Source: Agroathelia rolfsii
Taxonomy: Eukaryota > Basidiomycota > Agaricomycetes > Amylocorticiales > Amylocorticiaceae
Length of the DNA stretch: 64,000 nt
NCBI GenBank assembly: GCA_018343915.1
Contig: JABRWF010000006.1
Location: forward strand, 3,410,001 to 3,474,000
Direction of reading: 5' to 3'
The translations under genes were made by a program, and so were the position numbers. This document shows, piece after piece, positions 10,348-22,400 of this stretch. Numbering within the stretch: position 1 is the first letter of the stretch; the number at the start of each line of letters is the position of its first letter. Under the pieces are notes generated by a model. The model had not been told where the DNA came from. It worked only from the letters and a program-made list of their open reading frames with translations, and ran no database searches.

Positions 10348-13300
10348 ATGACTGAAATACTTATAAAAGATATACCCTCAGGATTTCCTGTTTTCAACGG
10401 TTCAAATTGGGCCAAATTCTCAGTTAAATTTTATTTCCTAGCCAAGTCATTGCGCATTTGGACAATGTTCTCTAAAGGATTACCCAAGGATGATCCTACT
10501 CCCTTACAAAAACCAGATCTCAAGCCAGCAGAAATTCTACCACAAGAATTAGCTTCAGCTGCAGGGATTTCTTGGGGAGAAGACAAAAAAATCATTCTAC
10601 CTAATGCATGGGATTAAGCAGATGATCGTGCAAAGGGTTTACTTGGAGGATGTGTAAATGAAACTTGGGCAAATATTTTAATGGCTGAAGAAACAGCTGC
10701 TAAAATGTGGAATAAAATTTACACAGCGGCAAAAGCTCAAAGACTTGCAGAAGGTCAAAGATATCATACTGAGTTCTACTCCTACAGACTCAGGACTGAT
10801 AAATCAATGGCTATACAAATCTCAGAAATGCAAGAAATACAGACAAGAGCCAATGCTACAGGATTATCTATTGGTGAAAAGGATTTCATCTCACACATAG
10901 GAGAAATACTTCCAGATTCATACCGCATGATTTGGGGTAGTATCCTAAGAGCAGTGGGAGGTTACGAGAAGGCCACAATAGACTTAATCCGGGGAGAATT
11001 GCAGCAGGAACAAACCATACGTGAATCTCTCCACACTAATAATAAATCTCAAAGCAGGTCCAATATGTCTAAAGGCCAAAGAAAATTCAAAAAGAAATTT
11101 AAAGGTCAAGACAAAACAAATAGTCAGGAGTCAGATAACAAAAACTATTGCAAAAAGTGCAAAAAGTATATTAAACATACTACTGACAAATATATAGACA
11201 ATTGGAAACCTCTTAATCGAAAAAATATAGGAAAGAAAAACTATAGTGGAAAATCCAAAACAAATCAAAGAACAGAAGAAGTTGAAGGCTCTTCCGATGA
11301 AGGAACAAATACTTCACTCTCTCTGTACCAAACTGAAAAAACACAGGATGATGAATTCTTTTACCTAGTTGATTCAGGTACTAGCCATCACTCCACATTT
11401 GATTTAAAGGATTTTCACCAGTACAAACCATTTCCTCCTGAAAAACAAAAATACACAATCATCTCAGATGGCACCAGACTCCCAATTAAAGGGATAGGTA
11501 CTGTCAAAATCAAACACATTGATTCCAGTGGGAGAATACATGTACTCGACATTACAAATGTCAGGTATATTCCAGACACTAGAGAAAGATTACTATCCCC
11601 TCAACAAATTTCACAAAAAACAAATGGGATATGGATCATTGGAAAATCTGGAAAGACCATGGAATTAATGATCAACAAAAAAAAGATTCTAAGCGCATAC
11701 ATCAATCCAAACAATAATTTTGAGCTTAGAGGATCAATCACACAAAGTCAACATGCAAAATCTTTGCATAGCTCAGAAGAAACACCCTATGAATTAATTC
11801 ATCAAAGATTTGTACACTCAGGTAGTGATGTTATCCATAAAATCTTAGGAAACACCATAGGTGGACCTAAAAATATAGGAAAAACATCTTATGAAACCTG
11901 TGAAGGTTGTGCACTAGGGAAATCTATCAGAGCACCACATTTTCCATCTCCAGAGCGTACTAAAAACCCAAATGATTTGGTACACTCAGACTTATACTCA
12001 CTTCCAGTAAATGCCATCCGGAGTAACATAAAATATGTTGTGACATTCCTAGATGATGCCACTTCATATTGCACAATGTACTTCATATCATCAAAAGATG
12101 AAACACTTGAAGCATTTAAAAAATATGTTACATGGTCAGAAAGGCAATCTGGAAATAAGTTAAAAACTATCAGATCAGATAGAGGTGGAGAATATATGTC
12201 AAAAGATTTTGACAAATTTCTCAATGACTTTGGTATTTCTAGAGAAACTTCTATTCCGCATACACACCAACAAAATGGCAGAGCAGAAAGAGTTCAAAGA
12301 ACCATCCATGAAAAAGCTGAAGCCATTAGGAAAACTGCTGGAATGAAAGAAGGATTTTGGAAAATATCCATAGAAGCGGCACTATACATCTATAACCGTA
12401 CACCTACCAGAGTTCAATCCTGGAAAACTCCATATGAATCTTGGTATGGAAAACAACCAGATATATCAAGGATACGGGTATTTGGATGCCAAGCATGGAT
12501 GACTATTCCAAAGGAAGGTAGAAAAAATAAACTTTCAGACAAAGCCAGAAAAACAATTTTCATAGGATACCCAGAAGGTTCCAAAGGTTGGAGACTTTAC
12601 GATCCAATTACTGGAAAGATATGGGATTCATACAATGTTAAGTTTGATGAACACATATTTCCTATGAAAGAAAAGAAAAAGGCTCAATATATGCTACCTC
12701 AAAACAATGAGGCAGATGTATCAGGCTCTGAAACTACCTCAGAAAAAATACTTTATCCTCGAAAACAAGATGAATACATAGACATAGGGAATATAACAAA
12801 CCCTATCTCTACAACAGATGATGAAGAAGATATTTCATATCTTGAAGAATTAAGAGATACTGAAATACGTAACGAAGAGCTAGAGCCAGATAGTATTTCT
12901 GGAGCACTTGGAAGAACAGGCAGATTTGGACCACTTGGAGATTTTTCTGAAGAATATTTCCCAGGTGAATCCCCAATACCAGAAGCAAACATAGATCCTG
13001 GAGAAACAAGTTGACCTAGAAGAGAAAAGAGACCTAATCCCAGATATAAAGACTATGTCACTTCAAGCCAAATCAAACCAGTTCAACCAACTATAAATCA
13101 TTTGCTAACATTGGCTGCAGACGTCAAAAATATTCCCAGAACATATAAACAAGCAATGAATTCACCTGACCATGAAAAATGGGAAGAAGCTATGAAAAAA
13201 GAAATGGATTCATTAAAATCTAGGGATGTTTACAATCTGGTTAATAGACCCAAAAACAAGACAATCCTCAAAGGAAAATGGGTTCTAAATATTAAATTAG

Positions 13301-14694
13301 ATGGACGTTACAAAGCTAGATATGTTGCTAGAGGAGATTTACAAACAAATGATACATTTGATGACACTTGGTCACCAGTCGCAAGATATGAGGCATTCAG
13401 AGTTTTACTTGCAATAGCCACATATAGTGATTGGGAAATTGACCAAATGGATGTTACCACTGCATACCTTTATGGAAAACTTGACCATGAAATTTACATG
13501 GAACAACCCACAGGTTTTTCAGTCAAAGGAAAAGAAGATCAAGTCTGCAAGCTTAAAAAATCCCTCTATGGATTAAAACAAGCAGGTAGACAGTGGAATT
13601 TTGAAATACATTCAACACTTGAAAAGATGAATTTCAAAAGAACACACTCAGATGCAGGTATCTACATAAACCATCAACAAGTGGGAGACCCAAATGATAA
13701 AATCATTCTCATTTTATATGTTGATGATTTATTAATCATGGGAAAAGTGAAAAAGCGAATTCAAGACTTCAAGAAAAAACTTATGGAGAAATATGAAATG
13801 AAAGATCTTGGAGAAGCTAAATCATTCCTAGGCGTCAACATCAATAGAAACAGGAAAAATAAATTACTGTCTATTGATCAAAAAGATTACTGTAAAGGTA
13901 TCCTAAAGAAATTCCAAAAAGAAAAATCAAAAGGATATTCTACACCGATGTCAGCAAGCATCCAACTCAAATCTAACCCTAACCAAGTGACAGAGGCCAA
14001 TAAAACCCACTACAAAAGTATGATTGGTTCACTCACATTCTTAACCATCATAACTAGGCCAGACATCACTTTTGCTGTAAACAAATGTGCAAAGTACAGT
14101 GAAAATCCTGGAAAAGAGCATTTCACTGCAGTAAATCATATATTCCAATACCTATCCAAAACCCCGGATAAAGCCATTGTCTATCAAGGACAACACCCAA
14201 AAGAATTAACCGCATATTCAGATGCAGATTGGGCAATGGACTTAGATGACCGGAAATCTACAACTGGATACATTACCATGATGTGCAAAGGTGCAACTTC
14301 CTGGTCAACCAGAAGACAACACACTACTGCATTATCCAGTGTAGAAGCTGAATATATGGCCCTCACAGAAGCAGCAAAACAAGTTAAATGGTTACGGAAA
14401 CTACTAAATGACATAGGTGAAGATATATCTAATCCAACAACTATTTTCACAGATAATCAAGGAGCTATTAGCCTAGCCAATAACCCTAAACATGGTGGTA
14501 GAGGTACCAAACACATCGAAGTTAGGCATCACTTTATCAGAGAAACAGTCTCCAATGGTACTGCTAGGACTGAGTATATTAATACTAACCAACAGCTAGC
14601 AGATGTTTTAACCAAGCCTTTAGCAGAAACAAAGCACAGCTATTTTTCAAATTTAGCTGGACTAACAAATGATCTTAGATGGTTAAAGCAATAA
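10348..14694 (+). pseudogene. Copia gag-pol polyprotein with two in-frame stops
   Basis: One continuous frame from ATG 10348 to TAA 14692, interrupted by TAA at 10615-10617 and TGA at 13012-13014. Order: gag; a zinc-knuckle remnant (CKKCKKYIKHTTDKY, final Cys replaced by Tyr); aspartic protease (DSGTSHHS near 11370); GAG-pre-integrase (HQRF, CEGCALGK); integrase with D (HSDLY near 11990), D (SDRGGEY near 12175) and the QQNGRAER-E region near 12275; reverse transcriptase with YVDDLLIMG near 13720; RNase H (DADW, SSVEAEY, ADVLTKPL). Catalytic residues look intact, so the copy is inactive mainly because of the stops and knuckle change. Integrase before RT is the copia order. Confidence 0.95.
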
Positions 14695-14704
14695 AGCATT
14701 CATT

Positions 14705-14713
14705 GAGTGGGAG
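14705..14713 (+). other. Polypurine tract
   Basis: GAGTGGGAG, nearly all purine, directly abuts the 3' LTR. It is the expected plus-strand priming site of reverse transcription. Confidence 0.55.
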
Positions 14714-15740
14714 TGTTGAAAGATTGAATATTTACAAGCTTCATATCTTTCCAATAATTCCAATGAATACTTCAAATAATCATCTAACATCATGTCATAC
14801 ATGATTATTTATTTCATGATTTTACAACCGTTCATTGTTGAGATATTAACAATTCTTTACATGCATATATTCATTGAAATAATATGCATATATTCTTTTA
14901 TTTAATATTTTCAATATTTCATTATATCTAATCTTATCAAAGATAAGATTATCATATCTGAAGTCACTTGACTTTATCATTTATGAATATCTTTTTCATA
15001 AATATTAAACAATTCCATTTAAATATTCATTTCTAAATAATTATTGTGAATATTACTAATTGATTTTTCACGCCCTAGATCCTTGCTTATAAATCACCAA
15101 AATATTTACTAAGCAAGTTCATAATATTAGTAATATTTATAAAATATTACTAATACAGATCTAATAATAGGATATTGAGATCAATAGACATTTTACTTAC
15201 TAATACTATACAAATTACTTACTAAGCACACAGATTGCTTACCAAGCATATTATTCAGCAAATAGGAATATTACTAAGCTGATTTATAAGCTGATTTGTA
15301 AGCAACCCTTCTTACTAAGCGGATTAGATAAGCACAGGATTGGCTTACTAATCTTATAGAAATTAGAATATTTTGTATTATATAAGCACCAGCAAATTTG
15401 GCTGGAAATGACAAGTTATTTCACTCGAAAATAGTGAGTTAAATAGTCTACAAGACTAGCTCCTAGAGTACTAACTTCACCAACAGACTTACTAAGTCTA
15501 CTATAAGACAACAAGCCTTTCCTAAAGGGAAAACAAGTAGGTAGTCTTAAAGGGACACCGGCTATAGTCTTATATTAAAGATATAGAAGTAAACTAATCG
15601 CTTCCGATTTCTTGTAGATCTAAGCCTATCTACAAAGATAACTAACCCTGCACTTTTCTACCACAAGTAAGTGTTTGGTTTAAACAAGGTTTACAGTAGT
15701 GCACACGTGCATTACATTCTATATCATAACCCTTTTAACA
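14714..15740 (+). repeat. 3' LTR of copia element
   Basis: 1,027 bp, near-identical to 5899-6925 (two transitions found). It ends CCTTTTAACA before TTGCG. Confidence 0.95.
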
Positions 15741-15745
15741 TTGCG
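15741..15745. repeat. Right target-site duplication (TTGCG)
   Basis: Matches 5894-5898; marks the integration site of the copia element. Confidence 0.93.
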
Positions 15746-16581
15746 TGCGCATAGATAGTACTCCAAGCTCAGAATGGGGAGCCCAAGTTTATTCTTATTG
15801 AAATTTGTCTAAAGCCCTACTTTCTTCGAGTTTGGCTTCAAGCTGATGGTGCTAGTACTGAGTATGTAACTTTGGATAACCTGGATTGTATCTAGCATAA
15901 TCGATTGCTTACTAGACAGGTTAGAAGAATACCTACCTCTAGGCGCCTACTACTACTGCTAGTCTCTCGTTCACAGTTTGCCTTGGGGTACTTGTAACAC
16001 ATAAGAGTACACGTACTTCTCATACTGGTCCAGGCTGCGATGAACTATTCTGCTCAAAAAGGTGCTTGACGGGGCCCAAATAGATCCCCGTTAGCAGCTT
16101 AGAGTTTTCCTTCGGCCGCAGCCAGTATCCATAACCGAAGGATGGAGGGAATGGTTTTGATTATCCAATTTTGGAATTTTATCATCTACCACACCTATAA
16201 AGCATGCTTGAGCATCCCTGTAGGCGCTTCATGGCGCTTGTATGATGATCTACTGGTATACATGATCGACCTGGCATATGATATGCCAACGGAGCACTAC
16301 GGGAGCCAAGGCCGAATGTAAAGGGCCTGGAGGCGCATGCGCGACCTACTGATCATAACATGAAGCAACAAATACATATTCAGGTCATTAACCTGTTTTA
16401 TACCTATAACCGGTGGATACAGGATGGCCAATGAGCATCGTGGGATCGTAATCACAAAGAACTGCACCACATACTGTAACATGGCCGTTCCTCATCGATA
16501 GCGAAACGAAAACACTTGGTGTTTTAGTAAAGTGGAGAGTAAAAAATTATATTATCATCGACACTTGAATTTATTGGGGGC
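15746..16581. other. Intergenic, upstream of hexokinase
   Basis: Host sequence continuing from 5893. No gene recognised. A short perfect hairpin (GGCATAT/ATATGCC) lies near 16273. Confidence 0.5.
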
Positions 16582-16588
16582 TATATAA
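16582..16588 (+). promoter_or_regulatory. TATA-like box of hexokinase gene
   Basis: TATATAA about 95 bp before the hexokinase ATG. Similar spacing is seen upstream of the lectin and inhibitor genes in this window. Function inferred from position. Confidence 0.4.
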
Positions 16589-16682
16589 CTTGGGCACTCC
16601 TCCCTTGATTCATACAAACCCAGTATCCATCCTCCCTCTTTTCTAGCACCCCAACTTGGAATCTCTCAATTAAAGTACACAT

Positions 16683-19251
16683 ATGTCGTCCAACCGTCAA
16701 GATAGCAGTGACTCGCGTTCCAACCCTCCGGATGACAATGCCTTGAAAATTTATTATAGAAAGCCCATTCTGGACTATCTCAGGGCTATTTTCACGCTTG
16801 ACCACGCTGTCCCCATTAACGGGCTTGCAGACGATAAAAGGGAAGAGCAAAAAAGGAGTATCATAGATGCTCTTGTCAAGGAGTTTCGACGAGACCTTGG
16901 AGTGCCAGTGAAAGATGAAAATGAAAAAAAGGATGCAGGCCCCGAGGCTAATAAATCGACCGATAAAAAGTCACAGTACGTATTGAACTGAGTTAAGAGG
17001 CTTTCATGCAAGACTGATTGCGAAAGTAGACCACCAGTAGAAGATACTGAAGATCTTGATAAAAAAGACAACGAAGAGAAGACAAAAGCCCGAGAACGTC
17101 CTCCGGCTGGTAGAATGTTGTATGTAATGAATTGCATGACGAAACCCCAATGCAAAACTGATTGCGCAAGTAGACCAACGTTTATCACTGAGGAGATGAT
17201 GCAGAAATGCGGGGAAAAAAAGTATGTAGCATGCGTTTTGGGCATGATCGCATGACTTATACTTCTACAGTGAGTTTTTGACACTAGATCTCGGGGGCAC
17301 GAATTTGTGGGTACCCTGAGCGACATCGTCCATTTACTACATTTCCTGACCCTTAGTAGACGTATTTGCCTAGTTAAATTCGATGGCCAACGTGAAAAGA
17401 CCACACTCAATTTTTATCAACAAGGCGGAAAAATAGCAATAGAAGTACCCCAAGGTATTAAAAAAGGCAATGCGAAGGGTCTTTTCGGTATGATTCCCCC
17501 CCCCCCCCTAAAAAGTTGTATATACTCCTTACCTTGTATATTTTCTGTAGAGTTTTTAGCTGTATATGTTAAGGAAGCTATAAATGGTTTCCGGGATAAA
17601 AAACTACTAGAACATACGACAGACCCTTTGTATCTATGCCTGGCGTTTTCATTCCCTGTGGATCAGGAACGCCTTGATGCAGGCAAGCTAGTACGCTGGA
17701 CCAAAGAATATACAGTAGAAGGTGTCATAGACAATGATGTGGTGGGCCTGCTTCAGAAAGCCTTGGAATCAAAGCTGGAAGGACTGGAGCCGGAAAGACC
17801 AGTCAAATGCGTGGCTCTAGTGAATGATGTAAGTAGCCATAAATCGCCATTTGGCATGCTCAGGTCTTGAATAATATTTTATAGACTGTTAGCACTATGT
17901 TGGCAAGTGCATATGTAACGGAGGGCAATAGTGTCTGTGGTGTTATCTTTGGCACAGGCACAAACTCTGCCTATTTAGAGAAGAATGAAGCCGAGACATA
18001 CCTGGGTGACCTGAAGAAAGAGCCGATGATCCTCAATACTGAGTGGGGAGCATTTGACCAGAAGGCAAGTAATCGCGTTCTTTTCCGCAGAAGACCATTA
18101 AAGTTTCTTAACTGGATTGGAAATGGACAGTTACCGATTACTCACTTCGATAATCAACTGGATCAAGAATCCAATAATCCAAGATCTCAAGTTTTCGAGA
18201 AATTCGTTTCCGGGAAGTATCTTGGTGAAATCACGCGCCTCGTCTTGCACTTCCTCGCTAAAGGCTTGCCGAATGTCTCCATCATTTTCAAGGGCCGGGA
18301 GACGACGTGGCTAACACAACCTTATAAGCTTGACGCATCTATTCTGTCCGCAGTGGAAGATGCATGGCTCGAAAGGCGTCAAGAGAGCAAGAATGAAAAC
18401 GATGGCGATCAAAATTCGATGGATAAGAAGGAAAGTGTTTTGATAAAGAATTGGGATGAGAAGTGGGTGAGAGAGTTAGGGATGCCAGTGGAGGATACCC
18501 AGCGGCGCAAAAAACTCCAAAATGCACTCAATGGACTGAGAATACTCCCCTCTTACGATGACGAACACATCAGAAATTACGCTAATCAAGAAGACAAGAA
18601 AAACCCTGACTTGCACTTACTTAAGCGTCTAGAATATGTGCAGGAGGCCATTCGGGAAAAGCTAGCGCCGATACGGGATAATAGTTCCAAGGCTCAATCC
18701 GATGACGCCAGTGGAAAGGGTGTCGATGAAAAGGATAATGGTACGGAAGATGAGAAGCAAGGCAACATAGAATTCCGTGACCAAATCACGCTGGCGGATG
18801 CGTTCATCGTCCGAGAGGTGTGTCATCTAATCGCACGCCGAGCTGTGGAGCTGGCTGGCTGCGCGATTATTGCGATTCTGGTGCAGACGAAGACGGCTGA
18901 GCTGAAGCCACTCCCCAAGTCAGGGAATGATAGCCAGCCTCGGACTGATATCACGATTGGCGTTGACGGCAGCTTGGCAGAGCATTATCCGACTTTCGGG
19001 GACATTGTCAAGGACACCATACGCGATTTCATCGGTGAGGAAGTGGCTAACAGAGTCAAGCTCATCCTAGTGAAGGATGGCAGTACCATTGGCGGTAGGC
19101 CGTTTCAAGTCGTTCCTGTAATTCCAACTGATTTCAACGCTATCTGTATACAGCCGCGATTGCTGCACGTATAGGTTCCAAGTCTCCGAGTCCTAATACC
19201 ACTAAAGCGGATAAATCTCAGAATGACGGCGCTAATCAGGACAAACGGTAG
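16683..19251 (+). CDS. Hexokinase, enlarged and diverged
   Basis: ATP-dependent phosphorylation of glucose/fructose at C6, cytosolic. Exons by my reconstruction: 16683-16975, 17027-17119, 17171-17221, 17271-17306, 17360-17487, 17551-17828, 17885-19094, 19154-19251; phases agree and give 728 residues. Landmarks: LDLGGTN phosphate-1 motif (~150), FSFPVDQ, RWTK, LVNDT with the catalytic Asp (~292), FGTGTNSAYLE, NTEWGAF, GVDGSL (~650) and a C-terminal adenosine motif GSTIGAA that needs the last intron. It is about 200 residues longer than usual fungal hexokinases because of a Lys/Glu-rich N-terminus and a charged insert between exon-7 motifs. The usual TKGF is TKEY here. An in-frame 66 nt segment, 18065-18130, begins GCAAGT and ends CAG and may be a GC-AG intron. 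It converges on SAC3. Activity towards glucose is inferred. Confidence 0.9.
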
Positions 19252-19467
19252 TGATTGTTTCAATCGTGCCATCAATCAGCGTATGAATAAAGGAAATCTG
19301 GTTTCTCCCGCTGCCATTTGTAATCGTACGACTAAAGACTGTACATGCACCATTTTGTTGCTAGCTCGCGACTTGTACGACATCGTACTACAAATTAATG
19401 GATTGATGAATCGTAAATTGAAGCGAAGACAATGTATGCGGTGATATTTATTATGCTGCAAATCAGA

Positions 19468-22400
19468 TTAATTCCCATATTTTTTCTTGATATCCTTCGT
19501 GAGCGCTTTCAACATGGCAACCGACACCACCACCGGGGGCCGACTTTCAGTAGTAGCCGAACTGTTGTCGTCTTGGAAGGATGGCTCGTCGTCCATCATA
19601 GAGTCAACCGTCACTTTGGCCCTCTTCACACTGGAAAAAGGAGAATAAGATCAGTTGAAAAAAAAAAGTTGAGGGGTAATAGGCAGAACATACGGAGCCG
19701 TATCTTCCGAGTCCAACCGCCGTTTCGGTGAGCGACGCGCGGGAATTCCGGCGCTCAGCTTGCTCAGGCTTGTTTGAAGTTGTAATGACGCCGCGTTCAC
19801 AGATATCTCGAATCTACGAAGCGTCTCGTCGATGGATGCCGTCGCCACAAGGAACGAGGAGTTGGGCGTCCCCCCAACAGCTTCATCTAGTCTGCTCAGA
19901 GCTAGCTGACGTATATGATGGGTGAAGGATTCTGGTAAGAATTCTGCGGGGGGTTAGTAGGGCAAGTTAGGAATCTTTCGAATGAAATGTAATGGCTTAC
20001 CTTTGCCCGTATCCCTCTGGATCTGGAGATCTTGGATGGCGCTTGAAATGACACTGTTGGCACCATGGCTACGAAGCCAAGAGATGACACGCTCAAAGGC
20101 AGCACTAAGTGAAAATCATTTTTAACCAACTGAAAGAAAAGAGCTTAAGAAACGGTACTTGCTCTGAATCATCAATGCCTTGCATGTTGATGCTGGGGTG
20201 AGATGGCAAAGCATCGCCTTTTCCAATCAACTCGGCGACATGGAAAACGATCTCATCCATCAGTTTAGACGCAGCTTCAACCATACGATCATATAGCACC
20301 CATTGGACTGGGAGAGAATGATTTTAGTGACTGAAGACTTTAAAGTAAAGTTCAACTTACACTCATCGTCTTCCCAGCATGCATCATCCCATTCGGTAAC
20401 AAAGTCGCGCCATGACACTTCAAAGACCTTGAATAGATCTAAAAATTATTTAGACCACCCATTGATTTATACTATGAAAGAATGGAAGCCTTACCATGTA
20501 CGGTGAACTTTCGGACAAGCCGCCCAGACGCGTCAAGAACCAATTGCTTCAAAGCGGCGTATTGGCGTTCGGCCAGATCCATCGCTTTTGAGGCGAGCTG
20601 CGCGGTCGAGAAGCTGCTGATAGAGCCGTCTTCGATGTATCTCTGGCACTGTATACCAGTATGTCAATGAAAATTCGTTAAGTATATTTAATCAGACAGA
20701 GCTTACAAGACTGGTGAACTGGGTCTCTTCGGCTTTTGACTCCGGCTTGTTAGCCCAGGAAAGAGCCAAAAGCGCTGGCACGTAGTGCCTATCTGGAGGA
20801 AGCTCCTCGATGACACTGCGCAATCGCAAGCAATCGTCGACAATAAGCTTTCTCCTGCGAAATGTCGTGAGCACTCCAAATAGCCAACAAGGAACAATAA
20901 TAAGATTCATTACCTATCCAGGTCATCCTCCTCATCCAACGGACTTAGCTCAAACACAATCAGCCCGGGATACATCTCATTCGACGGGGCACCCTCATCG
21001 GTATCACCGTCCACGAGCCTCACAGGGATAATATCCCCACCTCCTTGACCGAGAGGATACTCGCGCCCGAGCTGCCGCGAGAGGTATGTCCCATCCACGT
21101 CCCCATTTACCGACATCCACAATCCCCAGTTACTCGGCGACAATATCATCGACTCTTGCAAGAACCGTTTGACAGTCTGTACGAGCGTGCCCTGGCCCCA
21201 AGACTTTTCGTGCATTTTCTGATTCTATTAAAATAAAACAGGTCAACAATCAAAAACAAACAGAAAAGAAAAGAAATTAAGGCCACATACATTCCTCAAC
21301 CTTTCCGCCAACTCCTCATCCGTCTTCGGCCTCGCTGACGCCTGCTCAAATGAAGGTCTCGGCCTCTTGCGCTTCTTCACCACCGTCGGCGCCGATGCCC
21401 GACTCACAGTGCTCAGCACCCGCTTGCGGTCACTGCCCCCCGCGGAGGAGAACGAGTTGGCGCGCTCGCGCTCGCGGTTGACTTTCGAGCTGTAGACCTC
21501 GCTACGCCTGCACGCCTCGCGCCATGCGGCGCGATCCGTCGCACGACGTTGCCATGTAGCGAGGCTATGGCGCATTAGCAAGCTGTGGCGCGCAAAGTCG
21601 AGGGCTTGCGAGTCTAAGCGGGCGAGATGATCAGGGGAGGAAGAAATGTCTTTGCCCTTGCCTTTACCCTTATCCCTACCGTTCTGCGGCGTCGTAGGCG
21701 GCAAGGAGGAGGAAGGCGTCGTAGGCGATTCAGGCATACGAATTGTAGATGATGATGATGATGATGATAATGGTGGTAGGATGGGCATATGTGACGCAGT
21801 GGCTATTCTTGTTGGCGTGTGCGGTGTCCCATGTATACCCTTCAGTCCCAGCGCAGACTCGTTAGTGGCGGCAGCAGCGGCAAACGAACTTTGCATCTTC
21901 TCAACGCCCGGCGTACCAAGAGGGAGAGGGCTCAGCACACCACCATGCATGGGCATAAACTCCTTTGGGAGCCGAATAGAGGGCTTGGATGAGCCCGCCG
22001 TGGCAATAGGTCCAAGTGCGGTTGGTGTCGTTGTCGATAAAGCGTCGGGGGTTGCAGGTGGTTGCGGGAATGAAGATACTGCAAAAGAAGAAAAGCCCGC
22101 GGGTGTACTCGGCAACGACACGGGATCGTGCTTTGGAGCACCAGGTACGGTGGTGATTGGCGTCCGTGGCTGGGAGAAGGAGGTGGTTGAGAAGGAGGTG
22201 TTGATGACTGGCCTTTGCGGAGGAGCGAGAGAAGGTGTCGTCGAGGTTGCGATAGGAGGAAAAGAAAATGGCGTAGATGAAGATGGAGCAAACGCTTTAC
22301 TCGAGGGAAGAGAAGGAGGAGGCATGAACGCTTGCGGCGCAGTATTTCCCGGTGTTATTTGCGCAATGGCAATGGTGGAAGAAGTCGCCGTCGCTTCACC

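Larger units (their letters stand above)
5899..15740 (+). mobile_element. Ty1/copia LTR retrotransposon, 9.8 kb
   Basis: Full-length element with two 1,027 bp LTRs (TG...CA ends), a primer-binding-like site after the 5' LTR, a polypurine tract before the 3' LTR, and copia-order pol (protease, integrase, reverse transcriptase, RNase H). It is flanked by TTGCG on both sides. The internal region is long (7.8 kb) because about 3.4 kb of extra sequence lies between the 5' LTR and gag: a spliced accessory ORF, a nested solo LTR and a second ORF. Four in-frame stop codons make the copy defective, though the LTRs differ at only two positions that I found. Confidence 0.95.

Noticed and set aside
16775..17410. 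211-codon minus-strand frame over the hexokinase 5' part
   Set aside because: Crosses exons and introns of a well-supported plus-strand gene; Ser-rich shadow.
17493..17506. C homopolymer as a regulatory or frameshift site
   Set aside because: It lies inside a phase-consistent intron of hexokinase; probably neutral.
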